Assembly: GCA_020736575.1 (NCBI GenBank)
Contig: JAGPYM010000082.1
Location: 19,543 to 83,542, forward strand
From: Thelonectria olida
Taxonomy: Eukaryota > Ascomycota > Sordariomycetes > Hypocreales > Nectriaceae
Reading direction: 5' to 3'
DNA: 64,000 bases
The notes beneath the pieces were generated by a model, which saw only the letters and a list, made by a program, of their open reading frames with translations, did no database searches and was not told the DNA's origin. Each line of letters opens with the position of its first letter. Positions within the stretch are counted from its first letter, which is position 1. Made by a program: the position numbers and the translations under genes. Positions 33,090 to 44,723 of the stretch are shown here, piece after piece.

Positions 33090-34017
33090 ATGAAACGGTT
33101 TCTACACGCCATCGCGTTATCCGCACGACAAGTAATTACACGGCGAAGAGCGCTCGTGGTCATTGTATGTCACATCATTTTGACAACGTCGATCCTTATT
33201 TATACTATCAAAACGCTCTCAGGCCATAAGTTAGAGAAGGAGGGCATCTTCAAGGTTTCGGTATGCACGGCGGATCTTTCTTACCGCCGAGAGGCGTAGC
33301 TGACTATTTGTCTAGTTTGGGCAGCAGATTTTTGGCCGAGGTTTTTCGAATCCCGTTGAGAGCATAAAGGCTCAGGCCACAGATGCCATCGCCAAAGCAA
33401 GCCAAGTTGTTACTGGTGCCACCGACGCCGTGGGAAAAGCGACGTCGGTAGCCGCCGCGCAAGCTACCAAAGTGGAGAATGACGTAAACAGCATCGTCCA
33501 CAGTGCCATTGGAGCCGTCGAGACTCTACTGGGTGGACAGGTGCCAAAGGGGTGCAGTGTCGGTACTCAGGACGGCTGCGTCATATTCGAGAGCCGCTCA
33601 AAATGCGTACAAGTCCCGATCAAAAAGGACAGCATCTTTGCAAAAATGGCCAGTCTAAACCCATCAATCGAGTCTCTTGGTAGTCTCCTCCAGCACATCC
33701 CACCTCTGCAGATGTTCCTCTATATTGGCTTGGCCTTGGTTTTTGTTTCATCCCTCATCTCAATTATTGGTGCTCTGATGGATTTTCACCTCCCTTTTCA
33801 AGGTCTCGTCAACTTCATACTGAGTATGCTGGGGTTCATTTCACTGCTCGTGTTTGCGGCGGTGGTCCTCGCTGTGTATTCGTGGGGACTCCAACTGGAA
33901 AAATTGACCGAAGGGACTCTTCACAAAGGGGGTGCGTACGCTGCATCTATAACTATGGCGGTTCTGAGCTTCCTCCATCTAGCAGTTGTGACAGCAGAAG
34001 TTGTGATTGGCTACTAG
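33090..34017 (+). CDS. SUR7/PalI-like four-TM membrane protein
   Basis: Two exons, 33090-33260 and 33316-34017, with a 55-nt intron (GTATGC, GCTGAC branch, CTAG) in phase 0, 290 aa, first ATG MKRFLHAIAL. One membrane span lies near the N-terminus (VVIVCHIILTTSILIYTI, about 25-42). It is followed by an Ala/Val/Thr-rich loop, which reads like an amphipathic helix, and by cysteines in GCSVGTQDGC and SKC. Three spans come at the end: FLYIGLALVFVSSLISIIGAL, NFILSMLGFISLLVFAAVVL and AASITMAVLSFLHLAVVTA. One plus three spans with a Cys-bearing extracellular loop is the SUR7/PalI plan for plasma-membrane or cell-wall-sensing proteins. The diagnostic SUR7 motif is not obvious, so the family call is an inference. 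Confidence 0.6.
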
Positions 34018-34864
34018 GCGTTTCTTTGATGCTCTGGTACAAGTTGTAGGGTAGATCACTCAACGAAGAACAACGTCGCAACAATATCGCGGCGCTAGTG
34101 GCCATGGTAACAAGGGCTTGTATAACTTTGCATTACTATGTGCTATGTGGTCTTGTAGAGTAAGCTTTGTTCTCTTTTTTTCCTGGCTTAGCTTTAGCTC
34201 TTGAGAGGTTAGGTCGGCCATGCTGCTGTCCGTTATAACAATCATTGCCCTTAGAAGGCAGAGTACGGACAGACGCCCCTTGAGCGCACGCAAATTGATA
34301 CAATGATGCAAATCCCTATTCGGCATGGCGACCTCAGCTGTTGTATATTGAGTTCTTCAGTCGGACGAGGCCTACCTTTTCCCGGCACAAAGTTGGCCTC
34401 GTCTGCCGTTGCTCTGCCCCGACTTGCGTTGAAATGGTGACACACAGTGGCCCTATTCAATAATTTGGCATCTCAGATGGCAAATAAGTTCTATATTGAT
34501 AAATATCATATGTATTCATGTATTTAAGGTAACGCGAATCGTCACGCGCCATGTGGCCATGAAATGTGTGACAGAACTGCATGCAATCTCCTACAATCGG
34601 CACATGCCTCGGTGCCCATCAATTTGTTGCAGTACCCATCACCCTCACAACCTCAAGAATCAGCGATACTAGCAACCTGCTCTCAATGTGCGCTAAAAGC
34701 AGGCATGTTGGATGGAGTTCCCCGCCTCACCTTAAGGCAGCAGCCCATCCGCTTTTGTACCGTTCAAGCATGTTTGGTGAAACTGGTGTGCCAACTGGTC
34801 TATGCTCCGAGGCCGTATCCACCTGGATGCTGTTGTTTATCATCAGGTTACGACTCAAGTGTGC
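34018..34864. other. intergenic
   Basis: Sits between the 3' ends of the SUR7-like and patatin genes, which are convergent. ORFs at 34564-34964 are short and without domains. Confidence 0.4.
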
Positions 34865-37800
34865 TTATGGAAGCCTTCGGCGCTTGACATCTAAACGCAT
34901 GTATTCGCTAGACGTTTTCCTCTTCCGATGGTCGTCGGTCCCGAACCACGCGTCTAGCCCTTGACTCTGGACCAGCCATTCGAGAGTAAAAGGAGATCCA
35001 CTAATGTGGCGGCAGTCATCGTCGCTTCCTACCAATGTGATTTCAAAGCTGTCTTTTACGTTGGGGACTACGAATCGCACTCGTTGGCTGAAGTTCTCGC
35101 CAATGTCTTCGGTTGTGAAGCCATATTTTTGGTTGCCTACCCGAAGCGCCGCTGATGTTTCGCGCAGCTGACGCATGAATTCTTGGTACTGGGCCGTCCC
35201 CGCACGCAGCCTACACATGACATGGCCCACACAAGTGAAACAACCATTTGCGAACTGAGGTGGATGTGAAGCATCTAGCTCGAAGAAGAAAAGCTCTGCC
35301 CGAAGGCATCGGGCTAAGCAGTGCAGAGTTGGTGAACCTTTTATGGCTTTGTGAGCTGCTTGACCCACTGCATCCATCTGATCCACCGCATCTAGATGAG
35401 GTTCCTTCCCCCCGAAATCAACATCGAACCTGAAGTATTGCGTCCGACTGCCGAGTATGCGGTGTCCCAGCAGCTGTTTCCAGGCAACCTGCGAATTGGC
35501 CTGCCTCCAAAGAGCTCGCGAGAGCCTGAACGGAAACTTGTCACCCCACCAACTGTGGTTTCCTGATGCTTCGTCATCGTCGGAGGAAGAGGATCCTGTG
35601 CCAAGTGAGACAATCATGCTCGGTTCTGGAGCATTCGGATACAAAGCGGCGACCTCGCGCAATGCGATTGATGCGGGGTTGTTAAAGGCAAGCCCACCGT
35701 CTTGAAAAGCCCCCAAATCACCTATGCGTCTCGATTTGAAATAGCTGCGTCATCATCAGTCTAAAATACCTTGCATTGCGCCTGGCAAATCGCGACTTAC
35801 AATGGAGCCGCTGTAGCGCAGCGAAGACTGGGTAAGGCGGCGGCGTTAGCGTGTCCACTAGTCCCTGGGTAGGAGCAACTCACATTTCCCACAGCCTGAC
35901 TCGACCATGACCTACCTCAGGAGGTAAGATGTCGTAATCTGTCTGAGAGTTAGCAGTGGAGGTGAGAGTAACGGTCTACGCGTCTTCGGTCACCTCGGTA
36001 AGTTGGTCGGTCTCCAACCCCATTGTAGTTGGTGGCGATGACGGCTTTGCCATTATGCGTATTTGTCAGTGTCACACCAACATGTGTGCCCATCTCGGTA
36101 GAAGCTGAACAATTCGTCAAAGTTCTGTCTGGCCCGCAAGTTTCCTGAAGAAGCCTTTCCAACCCGTCTGCGGAGTATTTACCGTCGACAATCATGATGT
36201 AGACGAAATAGAGGAAGCGGGCCACCTCTGATATTACGGGAACCTTGGAGAGCATTCGCAGAGCAATGGGGACTGGGCACTGAAAGGCTCGCTCAGCGAA
36301 CGATTTGAAGTAGCACATGCAATCTTCAACGCTCCAGCCTAGGACATCAAGGCTGATCACGCTCAGGGCACCTTAGGACTTTGCTTTAGTATCTGTTATT
36401 GAGAGAGCGAGTATGACTGAAGTTACCGGAACTAGTACCAAATTTGACATCAAAATGCCGCTGGACTTGGTAGTTTGGGATGCCAATCTCATCTTCTAAT
36501 GCTTTCAGAAATGCGATTGGGGCGGACCCACGTATGCCGCCACCATCTATGCTCAATACTCGGATCCTAGTAGTATCTGGGATTAGTCTAATCAAGAGAT
36601 TTTGTATCGATGCTCCGCAAATCTGGCAAGCATCTAGCTGCACCACCCAGGGATCGGAATCGGGATCGTTACCGCCCTGGCGATGAAATGATTTTACACA
36701 TGTTTGACAGATGGCGTGGCCGCAATGCAGAGTGTACTGAGGCCTGCGCCTGATGCAGCACAAGCAAGTCTCATCTGACGAAGCTCTCGATAGAAAACTA
36801 TGAGATTGTGAGAGCTGTAGTCGATGCCAATCCACTACTGACGACCCCGATGCCTGAACTTCGGCATAGTGTGTGGCCATGCTGTCCTTTATCAACTCTA
36901 CCATCTCCGACGGGAGCAGTGAGCCTCTGTTGATGTGAGTAAGATGACGGCTTGCCTGCCAGCAAGCATTGATATACAACACGTTGAAAACGTCGCATGG
37001 ATTGAAAGCTGTTCCACCCAAAGTCAGTCGTGTCAACGAAGCGTTTCCCTCACGTACAATGCATCCCGGGTGGGTAATGATCAAGTAAAAGGCTCGAAGC
37101 AATCAAGGGGATGGCAATTTGTTTTAGAGTCGCCAAGGATCGAAACTGATTCAAGAAGTTGACTAAATGAAGGGATAAGTCTGGAGCAGTGCCTCGATCC
37201 AACCGAGATATCTTGATGAAATCGAACGGCATGGCTGAGGCCTGTGCCGCGGATGTCGCGCCGTGATGAAGGAACGCGGCCAAGTGACGAATTGAGAAGA
37301 GGTATCCGGATCGCTTCCGTGTCTCCCTACTGGCTTCCAAGGATCTCAACACTTCGTGCCGCAGTACATCCCAGCAGCGCGTCCGGCTGCGTTTCTTATG
37401 TCTACCATTTTTAGACGGCCGGCTTGGAACCGCGAGGATGGATACGCTTTGGAAAACATCTTCCAGTGTTGATTTATCTATGGAGCTTTTGAATTCTCGT
37501 AAACATGTTCGCGCATGTTTCTCGTCCTCTTTGTTTACGATGAAGAAGAGCCGTGGGCGAAGGGAAGCCGTAGATGATCGACCCAAGTCCAGCCAGGACG
37601 CCAAGCGCCTGATTGATGCTTCGATGCCTCCGACATCTGCCACGAAAAGGCAAACGACATCTGCAAAAGGAAAAAGAGACTTATGAAAGAGTTTATCGCT
37701 AAACTCGGAGGCACTCTTAGGATTTACCCTGGCCGTAAACCGTTCTCCAGCGACATTGTGACATGGGGGGTTCCTGCACGCAAAAGGTAGTCTTCCATGG

Positions 37801-38117
37801 CGGGGGATATCTGCATCGGCTATTAGGAAGCGTATCGCTTCGCGGCCCTTGAATGATGAGGCAAAGAGATGAACTTCGCCATTGCCTCGTTGGCCGAGTG
37901 TTCCGTTCTGTATCCTTAGTGTGGTGAACGCTGCTCGTTTAGATCGATTACCAATGAGCATCAACAAACCACCACGATCACTGTCGGGGTTTTGAAAGTC
38001 TTCCAGAAGACGCTGAGGTCGATCTGTGATTTCGAGTCCTAGTTCGGACTGTGCTTTCCAAAGTCTAAGCCAACTTGTATGTCTGCACCGACCCATGACT
38101 GTGTGGCATAAGAGCAT
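34865..38117 (-). CDS. RING-patatin multidomain phospholipase-like protein
   Basis: Six exons on the minus strand: 38117-37058, 37008-36427, 36371-35994, 35938-35884, 35827-35801 and 35744-34865. The introns are 49-56 nt and all phases agree, giving 993 aa. Residues 1-350 form a divergent domain with a GTPase-like flavour (LLMLIGNRSKR, FADVVCLFVADVGG, RLFFIVNKED; NKED fits the G4 NKxD motif), but no intact P-loop is seen. A RING finger spans 435-485: CLCC, CGHAIC, CQTC, CQIC. The patatin domain has the oxyanion loop DGGGIRG (508-514), the nucleophile motif GTSSG with Ser546, and the dyad motif DGG (716-718). It would hydrolyse lipid acyl esters. The C-terminal part (about 790-993) lacks a known domain and ends basic (KRRRLP). 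Exon joins are supported by family continuity: YPPGMHSFNP, GTSSGALSV, WEILRCATAAPFYFK. Such fungal patatin proteins with extra domains have been linked to heterokaryon or immune-type responses; that role here is inference. Confidence 0.88.
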
Positions 38118-39004
38118 GTAGCGTGGGAGGTATCTTCGTATAAATACATACTTTCATGCTGCTACCTATTGCGTACAAAACCGGCTGTTGGGTTTTGATT
38201 ATAGAACATCTTATATAATATGTACAGTCAATTTGGGTCATGGAAGACTCAGGCTTGCGTTCGCTTGGCCATAATTGGTTTTGCGTCATACTTGGCTATC
38301 TCATAAAACACAAGTCGATTGGCGCTGAATGGGTACAGTAGCTCTAAGCCGTTGTTTCTCCCTGACATCCTCTCCATCAAGGACCGAATTCCTTGATACT
38401 CATGAGTTTCGCAATGGACGGAACTGTCAGTATTAAAGACTTTTTCATATGATACAAGTCAAATACATAGAGTATCGAGACAACACTCTTCAAGCAATAC
38501 ACGTTTGGGCTGAAGACTGGCTGGACATCACTGAAAGTTTAGGCTGGGCACTTTTAACCCCACTGGATACACGAATGACTATTGCTGACATCTCCCATGA
38601 TAAGCTAGGCTGGAATGAAGTCATACAAATCCAAGAGGCAAGGCTTTATTTGTTCTCATCTTGGGATACTAATTATTTAATAACTTTCTCCTGTGACGGC
38701 ACGACGGCGTCTTACTAACCAGTGATTCTTAAATTTCAAAATACCGGCTGCGCTACTTGCATTGGCAGAAGGATCTCTAAAACTAACTTATATGTGTTAT
38801 GTATCCATCCGGAAAATTACTTACTGCTTACATTATCACGCGAGTCCTGGTACTCTTCTTGCGCTACGGGTCGGATTCACTATGGCAACATGCAATGGGC
38901 GGGAGAAAGCATCCACTAGCTGTTCGGCATGTGCGAACTCTAGTGGTGGCAAGGCAAAGAAAAATTGAGGATCGGTTCTATGGTCAACACTATCAATCTC
39001 CTTC
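38118..39004. other. intergenic
   Basis: An 89-codon plus-strand ORF (38449-38718; WAEDWLDITESLGWALL) is protein-like but unrecognised. Three overlapping short ORFs over 38722-39071 have no support. Confidence 0.35.
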
Positions 39005-39985
39005 TCACCGAACTACCACCTGTCGACTGGAACTTCGACCTGGGTCTTCTATTCGGTGTTTCTGTAGCTGATCCCTTGAAAATCGCCTTTGATTTGCGAA
39101 CTTGCCGTATGGGCTCTGACTGTGTTCATCTCTATAATCCATATTTCTTCGCGCTTTGAACGCTACCTTCTCTTCTTCACTAAGGGCAAAGGCCTTCTTC
39201 AGCCAATGTAGTGCGCTCTTTGGTTTTCGTGTCCACCTTAGCTTTTGTTTTAGAAGACAAGAAGTAAGTTCTGACGAAGTTTCAGACGAGGTATCAAAGT
39301 AGCTCCTCATTGCATCATCTTTACTCGGCGGACACAAGAAGCTATTTGAACTGTTGAGTGCTGTCCGGTTGCCTTGAGAATGAGCACCGTTATGCTGGAA
39401 TGGTCCCCATGTATGAGCGTTTCCAAACATATCGGAGGCTGATTCACGGGGATACTGAGATCCCGCCTCATTCAGCGACGGTAAAGATCTTACGTGGTAT
39501 GCGAAAAGGGAGCTGTTATGGGAGCTATAGCCAGAGCTAGTTACAACCCTTTTGTTGTTTGGAGATCGAGATCTAGAGAGGTGTGAATTTGATTCGCCGA
39601 TTCGGGAGACATGGCCCAGTTCTATGGGATGGGTGTATCGTTGGAACGGGGTGCTTAGCTGTCTCTCGGGCTTTGCTTTTTTCTCTACGACTGAGCCGGT
39701 CTGGTGTAGCGCCGAAAAAGACGAGGACTCCAATTCCGGGCGGTCTTGCGATTGTGGAAGTTGAGACCAGCTATCTAGCTCGTCTTGAGCGGCAGTTAGA
39801 GCACTCGAGCTCTCGATGCGTTCACCAACGTACTCACGGTTGTCACCGAAGATGTCGAGAAGGTCGTCGATATGAAACCTCAAGGATGTGCGAATGGAGT
39901 GAAGCCTCGGGCGAGCAGGTGAGCGAGGAGGGATTGGAGGGGCTAGATTCACGCTTTGCGCCATGTCAGGATTGGCACCGTCCAT
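39005..39985 (-). CDS. Ser-rich disordered protein with conserved C-terminal helix
   Basis: 326 aa from the ATG at 39985 (MDGANPDMAQSVNLAPPIPPRSPARPR). The frame extends upstream to 40306, but that part includes an unlikely leader. The body is low-complexity, rich in Ser, Arg and Asn. Near the C-terminus is WTRKPKSALHWLKKAFALSE followed by EEKVAFKARR. I associate that block with conserved fungal proteins of unknown function. An early IRTSLRFHIDDLLDIFGDN helix is the other ordered element. No catalytic motif is seen. It is transcribed divergently from the ORF at 40139. Confidence 0.55.
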   Translation of the reverse strand: MDGANPDMAQSVNLAPPIPPRSPARPRLHSIRTSLRFHIDDLLDIFGDNREYVGERIESSSALTAAQDELDSWSQLPQSQDRPELESSSFSALHQTGSVVEKKAKPERQLSTPFQRYTHPIELGHVSRIGESNSHLSRSRSPNNKRVVTSSGYSSHNSSLFAYHVRSLPSLNEAGSQYPRESASDMFGNAHTWGPFQHNGAHSQGNRTALNSSNSFLCPPSKDDAMRSYFDTSSETSSELTSCLLKQKLRWTRKPKSALHWLKKAFALSEEEKVAFKARRNMDYRDEHSQSPYGKFANQRRFSRDQLQKHRIEDPGRSSSRQVVVR

Positions 39986-40138
39986 GTCTCTATATGGACG
40001 AGAAAAACTTAACCCAGTCAATCGTGCTGTGTGAAGAAACTTCTGTTTGGGTGCGTTGAGAAATGAGGCAAGAGCAACCCTTAAAAGACAAGCATTATCA
40101 CGCGCCGACTTGTGACACGAGTGGCCTAAATCATACGG

Positions 40139-40876
40139 ATGAAGCCTCGCGGCGTGAATCAGCTTGATCAGCCGCACGGTGTGGCCGAGCGAAGAGCAGA
40201 GCTCGACTACGGACGTATTTGGACAGAGCAGGAAACCAATCTTCTCAACTATATTAAAGACCACTGCTTTGGCATCATTAAAACTGAAGAAAAGCCTACG
40301 GGCCACTTCATCAGTAGTATCCTTTCAACACCGCCTCAACCTTGCTTGCGCCTTGAATTTGATTCAACGAATCCCTCGGCCTGTAAACAAGATTGTTCAA
40401 GCCAATTTGAAAAGAAACAGCCGACAGCAAAAAAAGCCAATCCGAATATGCAGCACGAGGTTACAAGGCCGCACATCTCGATTTCAGAAGAGGAGCTCAA
40501 TGAAGTACGCCAGTGCATGCGCGATGGCGATGCTTTGAATGCCCACAATGAAGAGTTGAGGCATGAGATTCAAGAAATTCGGCATCAACAGAACCAAATC
40601 AACTCATATGAAACCACGTATCGTCAGGTAATTGATACGCAGGACGAGTTGATCAAGTCACTGAGCAGCAGCATTGTTGCATTGAATCAGAATCAGAATC
40701 TGGCATCGTCAACGACATCACACGTTACTCAAGCACCTCCTGCGCCATCTCCAGCAAGTGCAGAATCTCCAGCAGCACCACCCTTGTACTTCTCAGATGG
40801 CTATTCCGCGGGATTCCAAGGGAGGCCGGATGAAGCAAGAGCATCGATGCAGCCTGACGAGAGGCGACCGCTTTGA
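40139..40876 (+). CDS. coiled-coil hypothetical protein
   Basis: 245 aa, ATG start, single exon. Residues about 113-180 form a Gln/Glu-rich heptad-like stretch (EEELNEVRQCMRDGDALNAH, ELRHEIQEIRHQQNQINSYE) predicted to be coiled coil. The tail is Ala/Pro/Ser-rich. No family recognised. Only 153 bp separate its start from the ATG of the minus-strand neighbour, so the two may share a promoter. Confidence 0.5.
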   Translation: MKPRGVNQLDQPHGVAERRAELDYGRIWTEQETNLLNYIKDHCFGIIKTEEKPTGHFISSILSTPPQPCLRLEFDSTNPSACKQDCSSQFEKKQPTAKKANPNMQHEVTRPHISISEEELNEVRQCMRDGDALNAHNEELRHEIQEIRHQQNQINSYETTYRQVIDTQDELIKSLSSSIVALNQNQNLASSTTSHVTQAPPAPSPASAESPAAPPLYFSDGYSAGFQGRPDEARASMQPDERRPL

Positions 40877-42174
40877 CTCCTGGACTGTTAGAGTTGTAGA
40901 CAGTTCGGGGATTGGAATGGTATGTCATGATTGTATCTTCCCAACGAGGTTCTTCCGTTAACAAATTTGGAAAGCGGAGAGAGTGAAAATATCAGAAGAA
41001 AAAGGGGGTAGGTTGAAATTGTAGAAATAAGACATCAGAACATTGTGTTGAGATCCGTTGTTTGACGGATCAATGGCTATTCCAATCCATTGGTGGCTGG
41101 GATGTGGATGTCTTCTTGTCAATAGCTTCCGCTTGTTAGCGCTAGTTTTCTTCTTCTTCAATCAATACAACATGCTCATTTCAACACATTGTGACAAAGG
41201 AATAAACGACCACGGGTTCGATGACCAAACTGGTGGACTCATGGGATGGGATAGTGCATCTTCTTCAAGATGTTAGGAAGTAGGCCTATTGAGCTAGGCA
41301 CTGAAACAGAATCTTTGAGAAAATACAGCGTAGCTTCCCAACTGATGGTGCAATATCGTACAAATTGATTTGAGCCCTTCGGACGTAAGAGCTTCTGGTC
41401 ATTCGTCCTATTCCACGCCTTTAAACTATTGTTTCTGAGGTTTGTCATCAGCCGTGAGATTCGAAGCATGTCTACTGGCTATGTCTCATCCACTGTCATC
41501 CTATAATTATAGTCACTGCCAAAGGCCTCAAGAAACCCACCGTTAATGTGAAAAGCGCACGGCTAGTGAAGTTGAAACACCTATTACCAAATAAGATTCT
41601 AGGGCTTATCACGGTCTAAGCTCCGAAAGGTTTCATTGCTTCTATTGATTAGATTATATGCTACCCATGAACCTTCCTGAAGCTCTTGGCTTACGAAAGT
41701 TTGTTTTTCGATGCTCAATGTTACTACTGGAGACAGAAGCAGCTTGAACCCACCGCAAAACAGTACCCTTCCCCGGCAAAGCGATCGGTAGAGGTCAACC
41801 CGCTTAAGATTATGCAGGCTCCATCTACAATGGTCGTTGAAAATCTTGACTTGTTAACGTATGCAGATGCTCTGCCACTTTCAATAAGAAGCGTATAAGT
41901 CACGGTGCAATAATTGGCGGAATTAGGGCATTAGAGAGCATGTATATGGCCATACGCGAAGGTTGATTTACGTCATCGGCTTTTCACAAAGCTTGTGGTA
42001 GTTTCTTGCCGACTCGTATCTGGCTAGAAATTGGTTTCGTCGATCCACTACCTCTAACTTGCATTACTCCGAAAATGGTGCGTTGCATTACGCCGATGGC
42101 CAAAGAAAACAGAAGCGAGTATACGGAACCACAGATAAATACCCGCCCTGTCGCGACATAAGTCTTACCACGCA
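40877..42174. other. intergenic
   Basis: Short ORFs at 41058-41276, 41239-41469 and 41686-41898 have no recognisable domain. No repeat or RNA gene seen. Confidence 0.4.
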
Positions 42175-42666
42175 ATGCCCAGGCCAATCCTGCAGACGCC
42201 CGTCATGACATCAGAGACCAATGATATCTCAAGGCTCCATGAGCAGAAAGGCTCACCCATTCATCCGCCACGGTCAAAATTATTTCGCGATTTGTTTCCC
42301 CAAGTGGGAAACAACCAAAGCAGTAACCATCAGAACGAGGATGACGAAACTCGAACTGGCTCTGGGGGCTGTGGCGACGAACTGGAGATTTGCATAGAGC
42401 TGTTAAATATGGATCTTGACCAACACAAACAAGCTTTGATAGACACGCTTGCCGACAGGGCGCAACAGCTGTATGAGAGGGATTGCACCATTAAGACTCA
42501 GTGCCTCCACATTGTGACCATGAATCAAACCATAGAAGAGCTCATGAGAGAGAGATCATGGTTGAATGAAACTGTTACTGATCTACGAAGAAAATTTGAG
42601 GTTTTGGCAAGTCACGATTGGCAATGTCGCAGTGGAATTAAGAAGAAGAGGAAGCTATGCCCATAA
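42175..42666 (+). CDS. coiled-coil hypothetical protein with C-terminal NLS
   Basis: 163 aa, ATG start, single exon. The first 70 residues are disordered and acidic. Residues about 75-145 are helical with coiled-coil character (LNMDLDQHKQALIDTLADRA, TMNQTIEELMRERSWLNETV). The C-terminus KKKRKLCP looks like a monopartite nuclear signal. The size and plan (disordered head, coiled coil, basic end) resemble small orphan proteins elsewhere in this window. No function can be named. Confidence 0.5.
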   Translation: MPRPILQTPVMTSETNDISRLHEQKGSPIHPPRSKLFRDLFPQVGNNQSSNHQNEDDETRTGSGGCGDELEICIELLNMDLDQHKQALIDTLADRAQQLYERDCTIKTQCLHIVTMNQTIEELMRERSWLNETVTDLRRKFEVLASHDWQCRSGIKKKRKLCP

Positions 42667-43314
42667 CAAGGATGACACTGGGACCTCATTAATAACCGAC
42701 TTGATCATGCTGTAAATAAAAGATTATCCCGAATTGATGAAGAAATGGGTTTGGATCACATGAGGCACTCACTCGTCAGGCTCCCCGTGTTTCATGTCTG
42801 TTTTGTCTTCAACACAGCCTTGCGTGCTCTCTTTCTCCTGCACGCATAATTCCCGTCGTGCTGTCAGTCGACGCTTCTACTCCGGTGTTAGCTGTGGTGA
42901 GTCGCCAAGATTGGTACAGTATGGGATTTGAAGTGGGCTGAGGCCGAATTTAGATTCAACAGGGACCAATGACAAAGGGATACTAGAAACGTCCGGATGG
43001 AGGCCAGGTCAAAGGCCAATTATTGAATACCACCCCGTCCCAAACTGCAATTATGTCCAGGGTAAGCGACAACCCTGGCATTGCTACCAGCTGCATAGAG
43101 TTCGAGTCGTCAAAATTACACATTTGATACAGTCCTAGACGTCGTAAAGCAGCCTTTCAGTCGAGGTGAATGGATTGGAGTAAGACTTAATTGAGGGATA
43201 CCACGTAATTGAATTTTTTTTTTTTTTTTGACTTTTTCTTCCTGTACTTCTCTTTTCCTATTCTTGATTCATCAGTTTGTCATAATCTTGCCTTGATCTC
43301 TTGGTTATCCCACA
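42667..43314. other. intergenic with poly-T tract
   Basis: Contains a T homopolymer at about 43214-43229, about 90 bp upstream of the small Cys-rich ORF. No gene seen. Confidence 0.5.
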
Positions 43315-43518
43315 ATGTGCGAACGTCTGGATATCATAACAAATTGCAATATTTGCCAAGCTCAATTAGAATGGAAGGCTTGTATAGTACTCTGTCAAGC
43401 AGCCAAGGCATCTAGAGGCTTCCGGCTGTGCGAAACCCCGATAATTCCCAGTAAAACTCGGGTGGAGATATGTAAAGCCTGTGTGTCAGATCATTCCCAA
43501 TTGAATCGCTCAATTTGA
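43315..43518 (+). CDS. small Cys-rich putative zinc-binding protein
   Basis: 67 aa from ATG. Cysteines are arranged as MCERL, CNIC, C, C, then C and C (ITNCNICQAQLEWKACIVLC, ... EICKAC). Two CxxC pairs suggest a single zinc knuckle. Many ascomycetes encode short proteins with a similar MCE/CxxC opening as I recall them. A pyrimidine-rich upstream tract is present. It is cytoplasmic in plan, with no signal peptide. No partner is known. Confidence 0.4.
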   Translation: MCERLDIITNCNICQAQLEWKACIVLCQAAKASRGFRLCETPIIPSKTRVEICKACVSDHSQLNRSI

Positions 43519-44126
43519 CTTTATCGGTAGGTTTTACACTGAGAACTAAGCTTACAGAAACTAATCTCGAGAAATAGCTGCAATATTCTACAATAATTTG
43601 TGTTGATAACACGGCGGATTGGTCCCGGGAAGCCGAGATATGACGAGAGGGAGAGAAAGAGATCGGGATAAGGTGAAGGGAATTCGTTCATGTGCACATT
43701 TTCGACTTAATTGGTTTTAGAATTGATAATATCAATCATGCTCCACATACAACGATTTGAAATGCCGGGTGACATTTCAGCCTATTGCATTCGGCATGAC
43801 CCGTCCTGAGCGAACGCCGAAGATGATCCATGATCCTATTTGTGTACAGTGCCCAGGGGAGGATTCCTATACGCCAGATTGAAGTCTCAGGGCCAAACAG
43901 GACGGCCGGACGAAGGCTAAGCACATCACGGCTTCAGACTATTAAGTTCGCGGGTGAACTCCAATGCTTATCTGCAATACCCCTTTCCCGCTGGCATACA
44001 ATCGTGCACGGTGTCAAGCTCACAGGCTAAGAACCCGAAGCCTGCTCGATATCTGACGCGAAGCCAAAGTGTATGCACCAAAGAGACCTATAAAGTTGTT
44101 GCATAGGGCCTGGAACAGAAAAAGGC
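43519..44126. other. intergenic
   Basis: ORFs at 43736-43924 (minus) and 43830-44030 (plus) overlap on opposite strands; neither shows a domain. Confidence 0.4.
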
Positions 44127-44723
44127 ATGCATCAAAGCTCTGCCCGGGCAATACTGATCGAGTGGGTGGCCCTTGGGCATAGTCTGAAGGTTGGTGAACT
44201 GTGATTCTACTTAAGGATTCATTTTATGTCTGATCTCATTTAGTCAGTGCCGTCGGATTCTCGGGAAAGATTTTGCCTCTGCCTTCAACTTCTGGGCTTG
44301 AGCTTACTGAGAGATTACAATAGCGACGAGGCAGACAAATTGTTAGCTCGGAACGAAGATAGTATGCTAGCGACCTTCATGGAGATAGGGAGCCCAGGAG
44401 ACCTTCAACGCTTTGATGATCGTCAAGCCTATCATTGTATAGCCCTGATGCGCCGCCTGCTCGCAGCTGTAGGAGGGGAGGATGATGATCGATTCCAACG
44501 GTATTTCGACTTGCAGTATTCAAACCAGCAGAACCAAGCCATCTGTGGTGCTACGATTGATGTCTACGGAATAGGCTCAATTGATGGTACCGACAAAGAA
44601 AAAATGCGAGAAGCACTCTCAAAGTCTGAGGTCCGAAATGGACAAGGTATTAACGAAATAGAGATCGCAAACTACATGGAGATTTGTCACGGGGTATTAG
44701 AACATGATTGGGTTTTTATTTAA
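44127..44723 (+). CDS. hypothetical helical protein, two exons
   Basis: Proposed exons 44127-44189 and 44244-44723, 180 aa. The second exon's frame is open from 44244 with no ATG near its start, so an upstream exon is needed. A 54-nt intron (weak donor GTTGGT, acceptor CATTTAG) links it in phase to an ATG peptide, MHQSSARAILIEWVALGHSLK. The protein is acidic and helical (ERFCLCLQLLGLSLLRDYNS, QAYHCIALMRRLLAAVGGED). I do not recognise a family. It ends just before a poly-T run at 44754-44769. Confidence 0.45.
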
